Shown piece after piece: positions 33,403 through 42,053 of a stretch of 64,000 nucleotides of DNA. The position numbers and the translations under genes were made by a program. Source of the stretch: Litorimonas sp964352855 (GTDB lineage: Bacteria > Pseudomonadota > Alphaproteobacteria > Caulobacterales > Maricaulaceae); the NCBI GenBank assembly GCA_964352855.1, contig CAYGTR010000002.1, forward strand, positions 78,685-142,684, read 5' to 3'. The notes below the pieces were generated by a model. The model was not told the DNA's origin and did not search any database. It worked only from the letters and a program-made list of their open reading frames with translations. Position 1 is the first letter of the stretch. Each line of letters opens with the position of its first letter.

Positions 33403-33981
33403 GTGAAAGCAAACTTACTTCACAGATTTTTACGCGAATTCTTCGTAATATTTGCATTATTGGGACTTTTTACGACCTCAGCTAATGCAAATACCGATGA
33501 GGAAGATGCTTTGGACAATGCTGTTGAAGCCATTTCTGATATTGGCTTAGAGAGAGGTCTCACGCTCTATGATCGTGACAAATCCGATTATTGTGTCGAG
33601 GATGGACTTCAAATTCGCGTGACCGTTACAGGCGTGACACGAGAGGGTATCTTAAAATTAGAGCTTTTTGGTGAAGAAAACTTCATGCGCTCAAAGGGTA
33701 AATTACGTCGCATTCGTGTGCCGGCCGAGGAAGGCTCGCAACGTCTTTGCATTAATCTGCCTTTACCGGGTTCCTATGCTGTCGTTGGATATCATGACCG
33801 TGACGGAGATAGAAAACTGAAAAAAGCTTGGAATTTTAGACCTCTCGAGCCTTATGGGTTGTCAAATAACCCCGAAATTAAGTCTTTACGGCTCCCGAAA
33901 TACTCTGAGACATCTTTTGATGTGCCTATGACGGGGACTGATATTACAATTAACTTGGTTGACCTCAAAGCCAAAGATTAG
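33403..33981 (+). CDS. DUF2141 domain-containing exported protein
   Basis: A 192-aa exported protein. The start is a GTG at 33403; a hydrophobic signal segment ends near TTSANA. The mature part carries a DUF2141-type beta domain with LQIRVTVTGVTREGILKLELFG, then GSYAVVGYHDRDGDRKLKK and the family phrase EPYGLSNNP. The HDRDGDRK loop is acidic and could bind calcium. The molecular role of DUF2141 is unknown. It is the first gene of the rightward arm that continues with the ceramide-synthase-like gene, so an envelope role linked to sphingolipids is suspected. Gap to the next gene is 56 bases. Confidence 0.82.
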   Translation: MKANLLHRFLREFFVIFALLGLFTTSANANTDEEDALDNAVEAISDIGLERGLTLYDRDKSDYCVEDGLQIRVTVTGVTREGILKLELFGEENFMRSKGKLRRIRVPAEEGSQRLCINLPLPGSYAVVGYHDRDGDRKLKKAWNFRPLEPYGLSNNPEIKSLRLPKYSETSFDVPMTGTDITINLVDLKAKD

Positions 33982-34037
33982 CAAAGCCCTTCCACGCGGA
34001 TTGGGTCTGAAGTGGACTTGTGGGAGGGGATAAGGTT

Positions 34038-35183
34038 TTGACAGATTTCGTGGATATTTTATCTGTAGAAACAAAAGACCAGCAACGCCAGTTCCTCGGT
34101 TTGCCTTATGTGCTTTATAAGTCAGATCCGTATTGGCGCGCGCCGTTGCGATTTGAGCGTGGCGAACAGATATTAATCGAGAAAAATCCCGGTGCTCCAA
34201 AAGATCGCGCGCTCTTTCTCGCAAAAAAAGATGAGAAAATTATTGGTCGTATTGCTGCCTTCATCAATACGAGCCATGACGCACAATATTCTGATAATAC
34301 AGGTTTTTTTGGATATTTTGATTGCGTAAATGACATTGAGACGTCCCAAGCTCTTTTAAGTGCTGCTGAAAATTGGCTCAAAGTCAAAGGCCGCGGCCGC
34401 ATTGTGGGGCCGTCGCAATGGAGCGTCAACGAAGAATGCGGTTTGTTGGTTGACGGTTTTGAGACACCGCCCGTCATGATGATGCCTTACGGGCAACCCC
34501 ATTACCAACGCGACATTGAAGCGTTCGGATTTCAAAAAGCCGTCGATATGTTTGCTTTTCAGGCGGAATTGGCAGCGGGCTACCCGCGTTCAAAGTTTTT
34601 GCAGTCGCTTTTGTCCTACGCCGAACGCAACACATCCATACGCTGGCGTTCTCTGGAAGTGCCGAACTTCCGAGCGGAAGTCGATTTAGTCATGGATATT
34701 TTCAATGATGCGTGGTCGGAAAATTGGGGATTCATCCCGTTTTCAGACGCGCAGATCAGCCATATGGCGAAGGAAATTAAACCCATCATTTTTAAAGAGG
34801 GGCTTTGGATCGGTTATATAGACGATGAACCAGCCGCTTATATTTGGATGGTGCCTGACTTGAATGAGTTATCACATGGATTAGACGGGAAACTACTTCC
34901 GTTTGGTTGGGCAAAGCTGGTTTGGCGTTTGAAAGTCAAAGGCGCTAAACAAGCACGTATCCCATTAATGGGGCTACGTAAAAAATATCAAAATACGCGT
35001 AAAGGTCTGGCGCTTGTGGCGCAGCTCTGTGAGACCGTTTTTGCCGCAGGACGCGATAAAGGCTTTACCCATTGCGAGCTGTCTTGGATACTCGAAGATA
35101 ATGAAGGCATGATAAGCATTTGCGAACAAGCCGCTGCCAAGCGCTATAAAACTTACCGTATGTATGAAAAGGCGATTGCATAA
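34038..35183 (+). CDS. Putative bacterial ceramide synthase (GNAT-like N-acyltransferase)
   Basis: A 381-aa soluble or peripheral protein of the long GNAT-like family that includes the Caulobacter bacterial ceramide synthase gene of the spt locus. It is expected to N-acylate the sphingoid base (3-oxo-sphinganine) with an acyl-CoA. Visible blocks are LPYVLYKSDPYWRAPLRFE at the start, GRIAAFINTSHD, RGRIVGPSQWSVNEECGLLVDGF with the following PPVMMMPYGQPHY, and the GNAT C-terminus FTHCELSWILEDNEGM. The start chosen is a TTG at 34038 with GGGAGGGG eight bases upstream; a GTG at 34020 is an alternative. The stop overlaps the next ATG by one base. The role is inferred by synteny and family. Confidence 0.8.
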   Translation: MTDFVDILSVETKDQQRQFLGLPYVLYKSDPYWRAPLRFERGEQILIEKNPGAPKDRALFLAKKDEKIIGRIAAFINTSHDAQYSDNTGFFGYFDCVNDIETSQALLSAAENWLKVKGRGRIVGPSQWSVNEECGLLVDGFETPPVMMMPYGQPHYQRDIEAFGFQKAVDMFAFQAELAAGYPRSKFLQSLLSYAERNTSIRWRSLEVPNFRAEVDLVMDIFNDAWSENWGFIPFSDAQISHMAKEIKPIIFKEGLWIGYIDDEPAAYIWMVPDLNELSHGLDGKLLPFGWAKLVWRLKVKGAKQARIPLMGLRKKYQNTRKGLALVAQLCETVFAAGRDKGFTHCELSWILEDNEGMISICEQAAAKRYKTYRMYEKAIA

Positions 35184-35944
35184 TGGTGATCGGCTCCGTT
35201 CAGACATTCGTTTTAGCGGGGCAAAGGGCGGGGGTTATAGACCCGCTCTGTGCTGAATTTGGCGTAGAATATAAGGTTGAAACGCCGATTGCATCTAAAC
35301 CCATGTTGGCTTGGGTGGAGGCGGCCTTGGTTAATGCAGGCATGGCACGACCTTTCTTAATTTCAGGCTTTCCCAAAGCAGGCGCAGGATGGACGGACAC
35401 AGGCGCAGGAGATGGCCCCGCTGATAGCGCGCTTATTGCTCTCAAAGATGCTGAGATGCCCTGTTTGATGACCACAGGCGACCATCCACTTCTCACATCT
35501 GAAATGATAAGAACCTTTATTGAAAAATCCCAAGAGTCGGACGCCGACTTTTGCGTGGGTTTTGCAACTGAGACAACCATTCAAGCTGAATATCCGGAAA
35601 CGAAGCGAACATATTTGCGTTTTTCTGATTATGCCGTGTCTGGGTGCAATCTGTTTTATATTTCGAACCACAAGGGTCTGGCCGCACTGGAATTTTGGCG
35701 TGAAGCGCAGCATTTACGAAAACAGCCTTTGAAACTCGCCCGTAAAATTGGGTTGAGCTTGGGTGTGCGATATGCTGCCGGCAAACTTTCTTTAAGTGGG
35801 GCTTTTGACGAGGCGGGACGAAAAATGGGAATTACGGCGAAACCTATTTTACTACCTTTTGCGGAGGCAGCAATTGATGTCGATAAAGTTTCAGATCACA
35901 CGCTTGTAGAAAAGATTCTACTCAAGCGGTTCAATTCTGAATAA
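35183..35944 (+). CDS. MobA-like nucleotidyltransferase
   Basis: A 253-aa nucleotidyltransferase of the MobA/GT-A-like fold. It starts TFVLAGQRAGVIDPLC, a degenerate form of the LAGG-x-SxRMG loop, has TTGDHPLLT as the probable metal-binding Asp block, and GCNLFYI further on. Such proteins form NDP- or CDP-activated compounds. In this operon, between the ceramide-synthase-like gene and a flippase, it may activate a head-group precursor such as glycerol phosphate or glycerate; that is inference. It is coupled to the upstream gene by a TAATG overlap. The basic loop normally binding the nucleotide (R-x-G-x5-K) is only partly kept, so the activity needs testing. Confidence 0.78.
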   Translation: MVIGSVQTFVLAGQRAGVIDPLCAEFGVEYKVETPIASKPMLAWVEAALVNAGMARPFLISGFPKAGAGWTDTGAGDGPADSALIALKDAEMPCLMTTGDHPLLTSEMIRTFIEKSQESDADFCVGFATETTIQAEYPETKRTYLRFSDYAVSGCNLFYISNHKGLAALEFWREAQHLRKQPLKLARKIGLSLGVRYAAGKLSLSGAFDEAGRKMGITAKPILLPFAEAAIDVDKVSDHTLVEKILLKRFNSE

Positions 35945-35965
35945 AGTTAGATTATAGCGCCTAAC

Positions 35966-37396
35966 GTGAAATCCGCAGTTAAAACACCTATACTTGATAT
36001 CACATGCCAAAAATCCGTTGGCAAGCGTGTCGCTGCGAATACGGGTCTGTTGGTTGGGGCCAAGGCGCTTGGCGTTTTAATGGGTATTACCACGCTGATT
36101 GTGACCGAACGTGCGCTCGATAATCAGGTCAGCTTTGGTACGATTATTTTCCTTCATGCCTATATGTTGTTTTTTGCAGAAGTGGCGACGTTTCAAAGTT
36201 GGCAATCCATCATTCGTTTTGGAACGGAAGATCTGCAAAAGAAAGATGCGTCGCGTCTTGGCGGATTGGTAAAATTCAGTATCAAAATTGATGTTTTATC
36301 TGCGCTTTTCGCTTATGGCAGTGCGCTACTCCTCTTTGGTTTCTACATAGTGATGATCCGGGCCTATCCCGGACTGGCACCGCAGGCTGAGGGGTTCAAT
36401 ATTGAAGACTTGCAACCGCTCATCATTGCTTATTGTACGGTTGTTTTATTCCAAATCACAGGCACGCCCATTGGTGTTTTAAGATTGTTTGACAAGTTTG
36501 GTGGGTTAGCTTTGGGTGCCCTTGTTATGCCGATTTTAAGATTGGCGGGTGCGATATTTGCAGCGTTCATGGGATGGGGCATGATTGGCTTTCTCTGCGT
36601 CTGGTGGTTTGCGTCCGTAGCCGGGTATTTATTCAAAGTCTGCCTTGGACTTTATGAACTTTATTGGCGTCATCTCATTGGCTTGGTCGTAAATGCCAAA
36701 GAGAAATTTATGTCGCCGCGCCAAGGCCTTTGGTCATTTGTTTGGAAATCTAATATCGACTCGACGCTGGCGGCAGGCGTGTCGCATTTGCCCGCGCTTT
36801 TGGTCATGGCCGTATTCGGGCCGGCCTTTGTCGCGATTTACCGTATTGCGGAAGAACTGGCCAAACTTCTCTCAGAAGGTGTGAAACTGATCGATCAGGT
36901 CATTTATCCGGAGTTGGCTCGAATCATCAGTGACGGTCGCGGCAATCAAATTTTGAAGCTAGTGACCCGCGCAAGTCTCATTTCATTGGGGGTCGGGCTT
37001 ATCCTCTCGCTTGCGACTTATCTGGTGGGGCCTTTCATAATGACATCAACATTAGGCGAGGAATATAAAGCCTCCGTTCCTTTGGCGGTTATTCTTGTTT
37101 TCGGGGCTGCGCTTTATGCCGCGGTTGCCCCGCTTTTCCCCGTCTTTTATGCCACAAATAAGCCTGAACGCGCAATTTATGCCCGTTTTGCGGGCCTTAT
37201 TGTCTATATTATCGCCTTCTTTGTTTTGACGAAAACGATTGGCGAATACGGTGCCGCTTTCGCTGTCGTCGTCGGTTATTTTATCGGAATGATTATCGCG
37301 GGTTTCATGGTCAAAAAGACACTTGATGGTTTGAATGACTCCGCGAGACAAGCGATCTTGGATCAGAGCCGAAAATCGGATTTTAATGATGAGTAA
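35966..37396 (+). CDS. Polysaccharide/lipid flippase-like MATE-fold protein (Wzx/MOP superfamily)
   Basis: A 476-aa inner-membrane protein with about 12-14 hydrophobic segments in the MOP (Wzx/MATE) plan. It starts at a GTG (35966). An early segment reads GKRVAANTGLLVGAKALGVLMGI, typical of O-antigen or lipopolysaccharide flippases, and the cytoplasmic loop IYRIAEELAKLLSEGVKLIDQVIYPELARI matches the family. It could flip a lipid-linked or sphingolipid intermediate across the inner membrane. Its 3' end overlaps the start of the HAD gene by about 11 bases. No O-antigen or capsule polymerase gene is close, which argues for a role within this island. Substrate unknown. Confidence 0.83.
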   Translation: MKSAVKTPILDITCQKSVGKRVAANTGLLVGAKALGVLMGITTLIVTERALDNQVSFGTIIFLHAYMLFFAEVATFQSWQSIIRFGTEDLQKKDASRLGGLVKFSIKIDVLSALFAYGSALLLFGFYIVMIRAYPGLAPQAEGFNIEDLQPLIIAYCTVVLFQITGTPIGVLRLFDKFGGLALGALVMPILRLAGAIFAAFMGWGMIGFLCVWWFASVAGYLFKVCLGLYELYWRHLIGLVVNAKEKFMSPRQGLWSFVWKSNIDSTLAAGVSHLPALLVMAVFGPAFVAIYRIAEELAKLLSEGVKLIDQVIYPELARIISDGRGNQILKLVTRASLISLGVGLILSLATYLVGPFIMTSTLGEEYKASVPLAVILVFGAALYAAVAPLFPVFYATNKPERAIYARFAGLIVYIIAFFVLTKTIGEYGAAFAVVVGYFIGMIIAGFMVKKTLDGLNDSARQAILDQSRKSDFNDE

Positions 37397-38108
37397 TATT
37401 GAGACTGTCGCCATATTTGACTTGGATTACACACTCACAAAACGCGGTACGTGGGGGCGTTTTGTATGGCGAACAGTGCGGTTTCGTCCGCATCTCTGGT
37501 TGCCGCTGCTGCTCAGCACCCTGAGTTTTCAAATCCAATATAAGCGAGGAAAACTACCCCGCGGGGCTGTGAAGAAAAATATGATGCGCTGGAGCTTGCA
37601 AAGCCTTCAGCGTGAAAAACTTGAGGTGATGGCCGAGAGTTTTGCTAAAAAAGAAGTCTCTCAAGGTCTAAGACTTGGAGGTCTGGCCGCTTTAGACTAT
37701 CACCGCTCGCAAGGGCATAGGTTGGTTATCGCCAGTGCTGCCGTTGACCTGATCGTGCTACCTATTGCGCGCGAGTTGAATATTTCTGATTTTGTCAGCA
37801 CAGAGTTGGATTGGACAAAAGAGGGTCGGCTTAATGCAGACTTTGCGTCACCCAATTGTTACGGAGAGGCCAAGCTTGTTCGAGTGAAGCACTTATTGTC
37901 GACTTATAACACGACGGACATAAGGACCTATTTCTATTCCGACAGTAAAGCCGATCTACCCGTTCTTGACTATGCTGACATTCCGGTTGTTGTCGATCCG
38001 TCGGATGAATTCCGCGCTATAGCTGAGGCCAGACATATGCCCATACAGCATTGGATGCAGTCTTCGGAGGGCTTCTTCGTTGTTGTTAATAATAATGGAA
38101 TTAATTGA
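37386..38108 (+). CDS. HAD-superfamily IB phosphatase
   Basis: A 240-aa HAD phosphatase of subfamily IB (SerB-like). The nucleophile motif is IFDLDYTLTKRGTW (Asp12 nucleophile, Asp14 acid/base); motif II is VIASAAVDLIVLP, and motif IV is FYSDSKADLPVL. A hydrophobic stretch (RPHLWLPLLLSTLSF) near residue 35 may dip into the membrane, typical of the cap in lipid-linked HAD-IB proteins. Dephosphorylation of a phosphatidylglycerophosphate-like or glycerophospho-ceramide intermediate is plausible from context; the substrate is not proven. The ATG pair at 37386/37389 lies inside the flippase end, so the genes are coupled. Confidence 0.82.
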   Translation: MMSNIETVAIFDLDYTLTKRGTWGRFVWRTVRFRPHLWLPLLLSTLSFQIQYKRGKLPRGAVKKNMMRWSLQSLQREKLEVMAESFAKKEVSQGLRLGGLAALDYHRSQGHRLVIASAAVDLIVLPIARELNISDFVSTELDWTKEGRLNADFASPNCYGEAKLVRVKHLLSTYNTTDIRTYFYSDSKADLPVLDYADIPVVVDPSDEFRAIAEARHMPIQHWMQSSEGFFVVVNNNGIN

Positions 38109-38169
38109 GCTTAAATCTGCATTGAATTGAAACATATGATGATTTCATACGTAATTACATAGCTGTCAT

Positions 38170-39405
38170 ATGGGAAACATCGCGATGGAAAGTATTATGG
38201 AACCCATAAGGCAAATAAAGATAGGCTTCGTCTATAATCACGAAGTGCCTCATCAAGTTGCCCATACGGCACCCATTTTAAAAGAAATGCTCATCCGCCA
38301 TCCATATTTGGAAATAGATGTTTTGACATCGACTGAAGAGCAAAAAAATCTCGTCAAATCAGGACTTGGTGAAGCCCTTTGTTTAAAGACGAAATTTATC
38401 GATCTTGATACCAGTAATATTGATAAAGGCATTGTGAAAGCTGCCAATGCTGTCGCCCCGGCCCGGCGCGTTATGGTGTTGAAGAATAATTTAGAGGTGT
38501 TGTCAGGTTATGATGTTTTTGTTGTGCCTGAGTCGACGACCCTCCTTCTTAAGACGCAATTTGGTTTGAACCATCTGAAATTTGTCCTGACCCATCACGG
38601 GGCAGGCGACCGCTCTGTCGCGCAAAAGTCATCTATTAGAAGCTTTGATTTTGTTTTAGTTGCAGGTGAAAAAGACGAGAAACGCCATAAAGAACGTGGC
38701 CTCATTCGTGATGGGCATTACGCAATCGCTGGTTATCCAAAATTCGATTTTGTGCCCCATGCTCCGGAAAACCTGAATTTATTCGATAATGATAACCCGG
38801 TCGTTGTTTATAACCCACATTTCGATCCTCATTTATCGTCTTGGTATGATATGGGCGTTCAGGTTCTAGAGGCTTTTGAGAAAACTCCTGATTTGAACCT
38901 TATTTTTGCTCCGCACATGATGCTATTTGAGCGTAAAATGCACACTTCCATTGAGTATAAGCGGGTGAGAGTTCGTAAGTCTTTGCCGAAACGATTTGAA
39001 AATTGTCCAAATATCCATATCGATTTGGGATCTGCGCGCAGCGTTGACATGACCTATACGCGCTATGCCGATATCTATCTTGGTGATGTAAGCTCGCAAA
39101 TTTATGAGTTCTTAGAAACCCGGCGTCCGACAATATTCTTAAACAGTCATGAGCCAAATTGGGCAGGCAACCCGTTCTACATGAATTGGACGACAGGCCC
39201 TGTTTTGGATAGTGTTGATAATTTAATTGATATGGTGCGCCAGGCAAAAGAGACACATGTCGAGTATTTGCCGGCCCAGAATGCGGCTTTTGATGATACA
39301 TTCGAATTTTCTAGCGAAAAATCATCTGTGAGGGCGGCAAATGCAATCGCAGACTTCATCAAGCAGGAAGCGCATAGCGAAGCGCAATTAGACGCCGCGC
39401 AATAA
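38170..39405 (+). CDS. CDP-glycerol glycerophosphotransferase-like protein
   Basis: A 411-aa GT-B-like transferase resembling the TagB/TagF CDP-glycerol glycerophosphotransferases of teichoic acid synthesis. Supporting blocks are VLTHHGAGDRS (His142-His143, the position of the donor-phosphate His), YNPHFDPHLSSW, IFAPHMMLFER and YADIYLGDVSSQIYEFL (Gly305 to Ser309, equivalent to the DYSS block). No membrane helix is seen. The likely reaction is transfer of glycerol phosphate from CDP-glycerol to a lipid acceptor. In a Gram-negative ceramide locus with a ceramide kinase, ceramide-phosphoglycerol-type head groups are the natural product to suggest; this is inference. Start ATG at 38170; ATGs at 38185 and 38197 are alternatives. 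Confidence 0.82.
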   Translation: MGNIAMESIMEPIRQIKIGFVYNHEVPHQVAHTAPILKEMLIRHPYLEIDVLTSTEEQKNLVKSGLGEALCLKTKFIDLDTSNIDKGIVKAANAVAPARRVMVLKNNLEVLSGYDVFVVPESTTLLLKTQFGLNHLKFVLTHHGAGDRSVAQKSSIRSFDFVLVAGEKDEKRHKERGLIRDGHYAIAGYPKFDFVPHAPENLNLFDNDNPVVVYNPHFDPHLSSWYDMGVQVLEAFEKTPDLNLIFAPHMMLFERKMHTSIEYKRVRVRKSLPKRFENCPNIHIDLGSARSVDMTYTRYADIYLGDVSSQIYEFLETRRPTIFLNSHEPNWAGNPFYMNWTTGPVLDSVDNLIDMVRQAKETHVEYLPAQNAAFDDTFEFSSEKSSVRAANAIADFIKQEAHSEAQLDAAQ

Positions 39406-39465
39406 AATAGACTATATTCCGATGAAAATTTTTCCTACGGTGGTCAAAATCGCTTGGGCCACGTT

Positions 39466-40674
39466 ATGAAGTTACTAAATTCAATGATGTCTCGTTTCGT
39501 GAAAGTGGGACACCTTACCATCATCGATGCAGACGGCGGTCGCCACACATACGGCCCTGGCGGCGAGCCCAGTGCAACAATACGCCTGACTGATAAGAAA
39601 CTCTATCGCTCTCTTTTTCTCAACCCTGAGCTTAAGGCAGGAGAGGCCTATATGGACGGTACGCTCATTTGCGAGGAGGGCGGTATTCGCGATTTCTTGC
39701 AGGTTTTTGCGCATAATCGGGATGGCCTACGGGGACATCCTGTTCAGAAAGTCTTGAAGAAGACGCTCAAAAAAGTTCGAAAGCTTCATCAGCGAAACAA
39801 AAAGACGGCGTCTCGTTCAAATGTTCAACATCACTATGATTTGTCCAATGAATTTTACCGCCTGTTTCTGGATGAGGATCTTCAATACTCCTGTGCTTAC
39901 TGGCCGAACCAAGACATCACTTTGGAAGAGGCACAACGCTTAAAGAAAAAACATATTGCAGAGAAACTCAGCCTGAAACCAGGACAAAAGGTCTTGGATA
40001 TAGGCTGCGGCTGGGGTGGCATGGCCATTTATATGGCGAAGAACTATGACGTGAATGTTGTGGGTGTGACGCTCTCTGATGAACAACATGCTCTGGCGCG
40101 ACAACGCGTCGAAGAGGCCGGGCTGAGCGATAAGGTTGATATCCGTCTCATCGATTATCGTGACCTTAATGAAAGCTTTGATCGTGTTGTGAGTGTCGGC
40201 ATGTTTGAGCATGTAGGCGTTGCCCATTATGAAGAGTATTTCACAAAAATCCATGATTTGATGACCGAAGACGGCATTGCCCTAGTCCATTCGATCGGGC
40301 GCAAAGGCGGACCGGGTACGACGGGGGCATGGATCAGGAAATATATTTTCCCCGGAGGCTATTCGCCTGCGCTTTCTGAAACTTTTTCTGAGATTGAAAA
40401 AGCAAAGCTGTGGGTAACGGATTGTGAAATCTTGCGTCTGCATTACGCCTATACACTTACTGAGTGGGACAAGCGTTTCCAAGCGAATCGTGATGCTGTT
40501 GCAGAAATGTTTGACGAGCGATTTTGTCGAATGTGGGAGTTCTATCTGGTCATAAGTGAGTTTTCTTTTTTATATGGAAAGCACATGAATTTTCAGATTC
40601 AACTTACGAAAGATGTGCATGCGGCGCCGATTACACGGAATTACATGATGGACGATGACGTCGTTTCGGGGTAG
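39466..40674 (+). CDS. Cyclopropane-fatty-acyl-phospholipid synthase family methyltransferase
   Basis: A 402-aa SAM-dependent enzyme of the CFA synthase family, which adds a methylene bridge to unsaturated acyl chains of phospholipids in the membrane. Visible features are SRSNVQHHYDLSNEFY (typical start of the catalytic domain), VLDIGCGWGGMAIYMA (SAM loop), the bicarbonate-site neighbourhood in FEHVGVAHYEEYF, and IFPGGYSPALSET. The N-terminal lipid-binding domain is present, so the length is normal. The ATG at 39466 is chosen; a TTG at 39454 is in frame. It follows the glycerophosphotransferase-like gene by 60 bases, on the same strand, and its target could be the same sphingolipid or bulk phospholipid. 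Confidence 0.88.
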   Translation: MKLLNSMMSRFVKVGHLTIIDADGGRHTYGPGGEPSATIRLTDKKLYRSLFLNPELKAGEAYMDGTLICEEGGIRDFLQVFAHNRDGLRGHPVQKVLKKTLKKVRKLHQRNKKTASRSNVQHHYDLSNEFYRLFLDEDLQYSCAYWPNQDITLEEAQRLKKKHIAEKLSLKPGQKVLDIGCGWGGMAIYMAKNYDVNVVGVTLSDEQHALARQRVEEAGLSDKVDIRLIDYRDLNESFDRVVSVGMFEHVGVAHYEEYFTKIHDLMTEDGIALVHSIGRKGGPGTTGAWIRKYIFPGGYSPALSETFSEIEKAKLWVTDCEILRLHYAYTLTEWDKRFQANRDAVAEMFDERFCRMWEFYLVISEFSFLYGKHMNFQIQLTKDVHAAPITRNYMMDDDVVSG

Positions 40675-40686
40675 GTGGCGCGCATT

Positions 40687-41496
40687 ATGGTAGATACAGT
40701 CGAAAAACCCGCTAATTTAAAAAATCCGCGCCGTGCTTTTGTCAAAAAGACGGGTAAAAAACTTGTACGCAAGATAGCAGCTTTTCAATCTAAGCAATCC
40801 GTTGTGCCCGATACGCCAAAGATCGACAATTCATATTTTCCGTTTTTGAGTGACTTCACGGATAATTGGAAGACAATCCAAGCTGAGGCTCGGGAGGTCT
40901 TGAAGTTCCGTGACGCCATTCCGGGGTTTCAAGAAATCTCCCCGGATCAATACCGTCTCTCCAAAGGTCAGAATTGGAAGACCTTTGTTTTGTTTGGGTT
41001 TGGCGAACGTCTTGAGAAAAATGCCTCCCTTGCACCAAAAACGGCCGAGATATTAGAAAAAGTGCCGAATCTGCAAACGGCCATGTTTTCGATCCTCGCG
41101 CCCGGTTATCACATTCCCGCACATAAGGGTGTGACGAAAGGCATTCTGCGATCTCACATTGGCCTTATTATTCCAAAAGACAGAGAAAAATGTCGTATCC
41201 GCGTAGATAATACTATCACGGCGTGGAAAGAAGGCGAGATTTTTGTCTTTGATGATACATTCGAACATGAAGTTTGGAATGATACGGATGAAGAGCGCGT
41301 AATTTTGTTATTTGATTTTGACCGCCCTATGAAATTTTGGGGACGTTTTTTGAATAAAACTTTCTTGCAGATCATGAAGTTTACGGCGTTCTATCAAGAT
41401 CCTAAGAAAAATCTACAGACGGCAGAAGACAGGCTAGAAGCCGCTATTCGTCAAGCAGATGCGAATATGGAAGCGATGTCAGATCCTGCGGGTTAA
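40687..41496 (+). CDS. Aspartyl/asparaginyl beta-hydroxylase-domain protein (LpxO-like)
   Basis: A 269-aa Fe(II)/2-oxoglutarate dioxygenase of the Asp/Asn beta-hydroxylase family. The iron-binding region is IPAHKGVTKGILRSHIGLIIP, with the second His in DDTFEHEVWND; an Arg in ERVILLFDFDRP closes the 2-oxoglutarate site. Some relatives (LpxO) hydroxylate the fatty acyl chains of lipid A, and an analogous hydroxylation of a ceramide acyl chain is possible here. The gene starts 12 bases after the CFA synthase stop; an AGGTGG sequence lies eight bases before the ATG at 40687, while a GTG at 40675 is a weaker choice. It closes the rightward arm of the island. Confidence 0.85.
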   Translation: MVDTVEKPANLKNPRRAFVKKTGKKLVRKIAAFQSKQSVVPDTPKIDNSYFPFLSDFTDNWKTIQAEAREVLKFRDAIPGFQEISPDQYRLSKGQNWKTFVLFGFGERLEKNASLAPKTAEILEKVPNLQTAMFSILAPGYHIPAHKGVTKGILRSHIGLIIPKDREKCRIRVDNTITAWKEGEIFVFDDTFEHEVWNDTDEERVILLFDFDRPMKFWGRFLNKTFLQIMKFTAFYQDPKKNLQTAEDRLEAAIRQADANMEAMSDPAG

Positions 41497-41498
41497 AC

Positions 41499-42053
41499 CT
41501 AATGCGCCCGCATTGAATATATAAGGCGTGCAAGAGGGATCAGATCAGACCCGTCTATATCGGAGGCATGTACAAGGGTAAGCTTACGTCCATCTCTGGC
41601 TAGAAAACGTGTATTGGCAGCTAATTTGGCTTGCCGATCAAAGACTAATGTTGTTTCTGAGGTGAATTCTTCATTTCTAGGCGCACTGATAGCAAACACA
41701 TCTTCCGGTTCAATCGCAAGGCTGACATAGCGCACAGGGCTGGAATTCGCAAAACTTCGCGCATCATCATGCCAGTCATATATGGGAATATGGCGAATGG
41801 GTGTGTTGAGATATTTATGGGACGGGCCTTGATTAGCCGGAAGCTCCCCTGAGAGAAGCCAGACCGAGTCAACGCCGAGGCAGTCTGCAATCTTTTGCAG
41901 CGCGTCATGACGCGGGACATGACCACCACGTTCCCAATTGGCGACAGTCGGTTGGCTCACACCGCAGCGAATCGCCAAATCACTCTGCGATAAACCCAAT
42001 TTTTTCCGATTTTCTTTTATGCGGGTATGAAGGTTGGGCATATATTTCTGCAT
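41499..42053 (-). CDS. XRE-family transcriptional regulator with degenerate S24-like C-terminus
   Basis: A 184-aa regulator. Residues about 8-62 form a helix-turn-helix of the Cro/C1 type (LGLSQSDLAIRCGVSQPTVANWERG). Residues about 85-180 have the order of a LexA/CI-type S24 domain (VFAISAPRNEEF, then TLVFDRQAKLA and FLARDGRKLTLVHAS) but I find no GDSM-type catalytic Ser. It may sense a ligand instead of self-cleaving. It converges on the LpxO-like gene. The gap upstream of it holds the divergent promoter region of the small gene at 42375, so it may control that gene or itself; not shown. ATG at 42053; a second ATG at 42041 is an alternative. Confidence 0.82.
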   Translation of the reverse strand: MQKYMPNLHTRIKENRKKLGLSQSDLAIRCGVSQPTVANWERGGHVPRHDALQKIADCLGVDSVWLLSGELPANQGPSHKYLNTPIRHIPIYDWHDDARSFANSSPVRYVSLAIEPEDVFAISAPRNEEFTSETTLVFDRQAKLAANTRFLARDGRKLTLVHASDIDGSDLIPLARLIYSMRAH

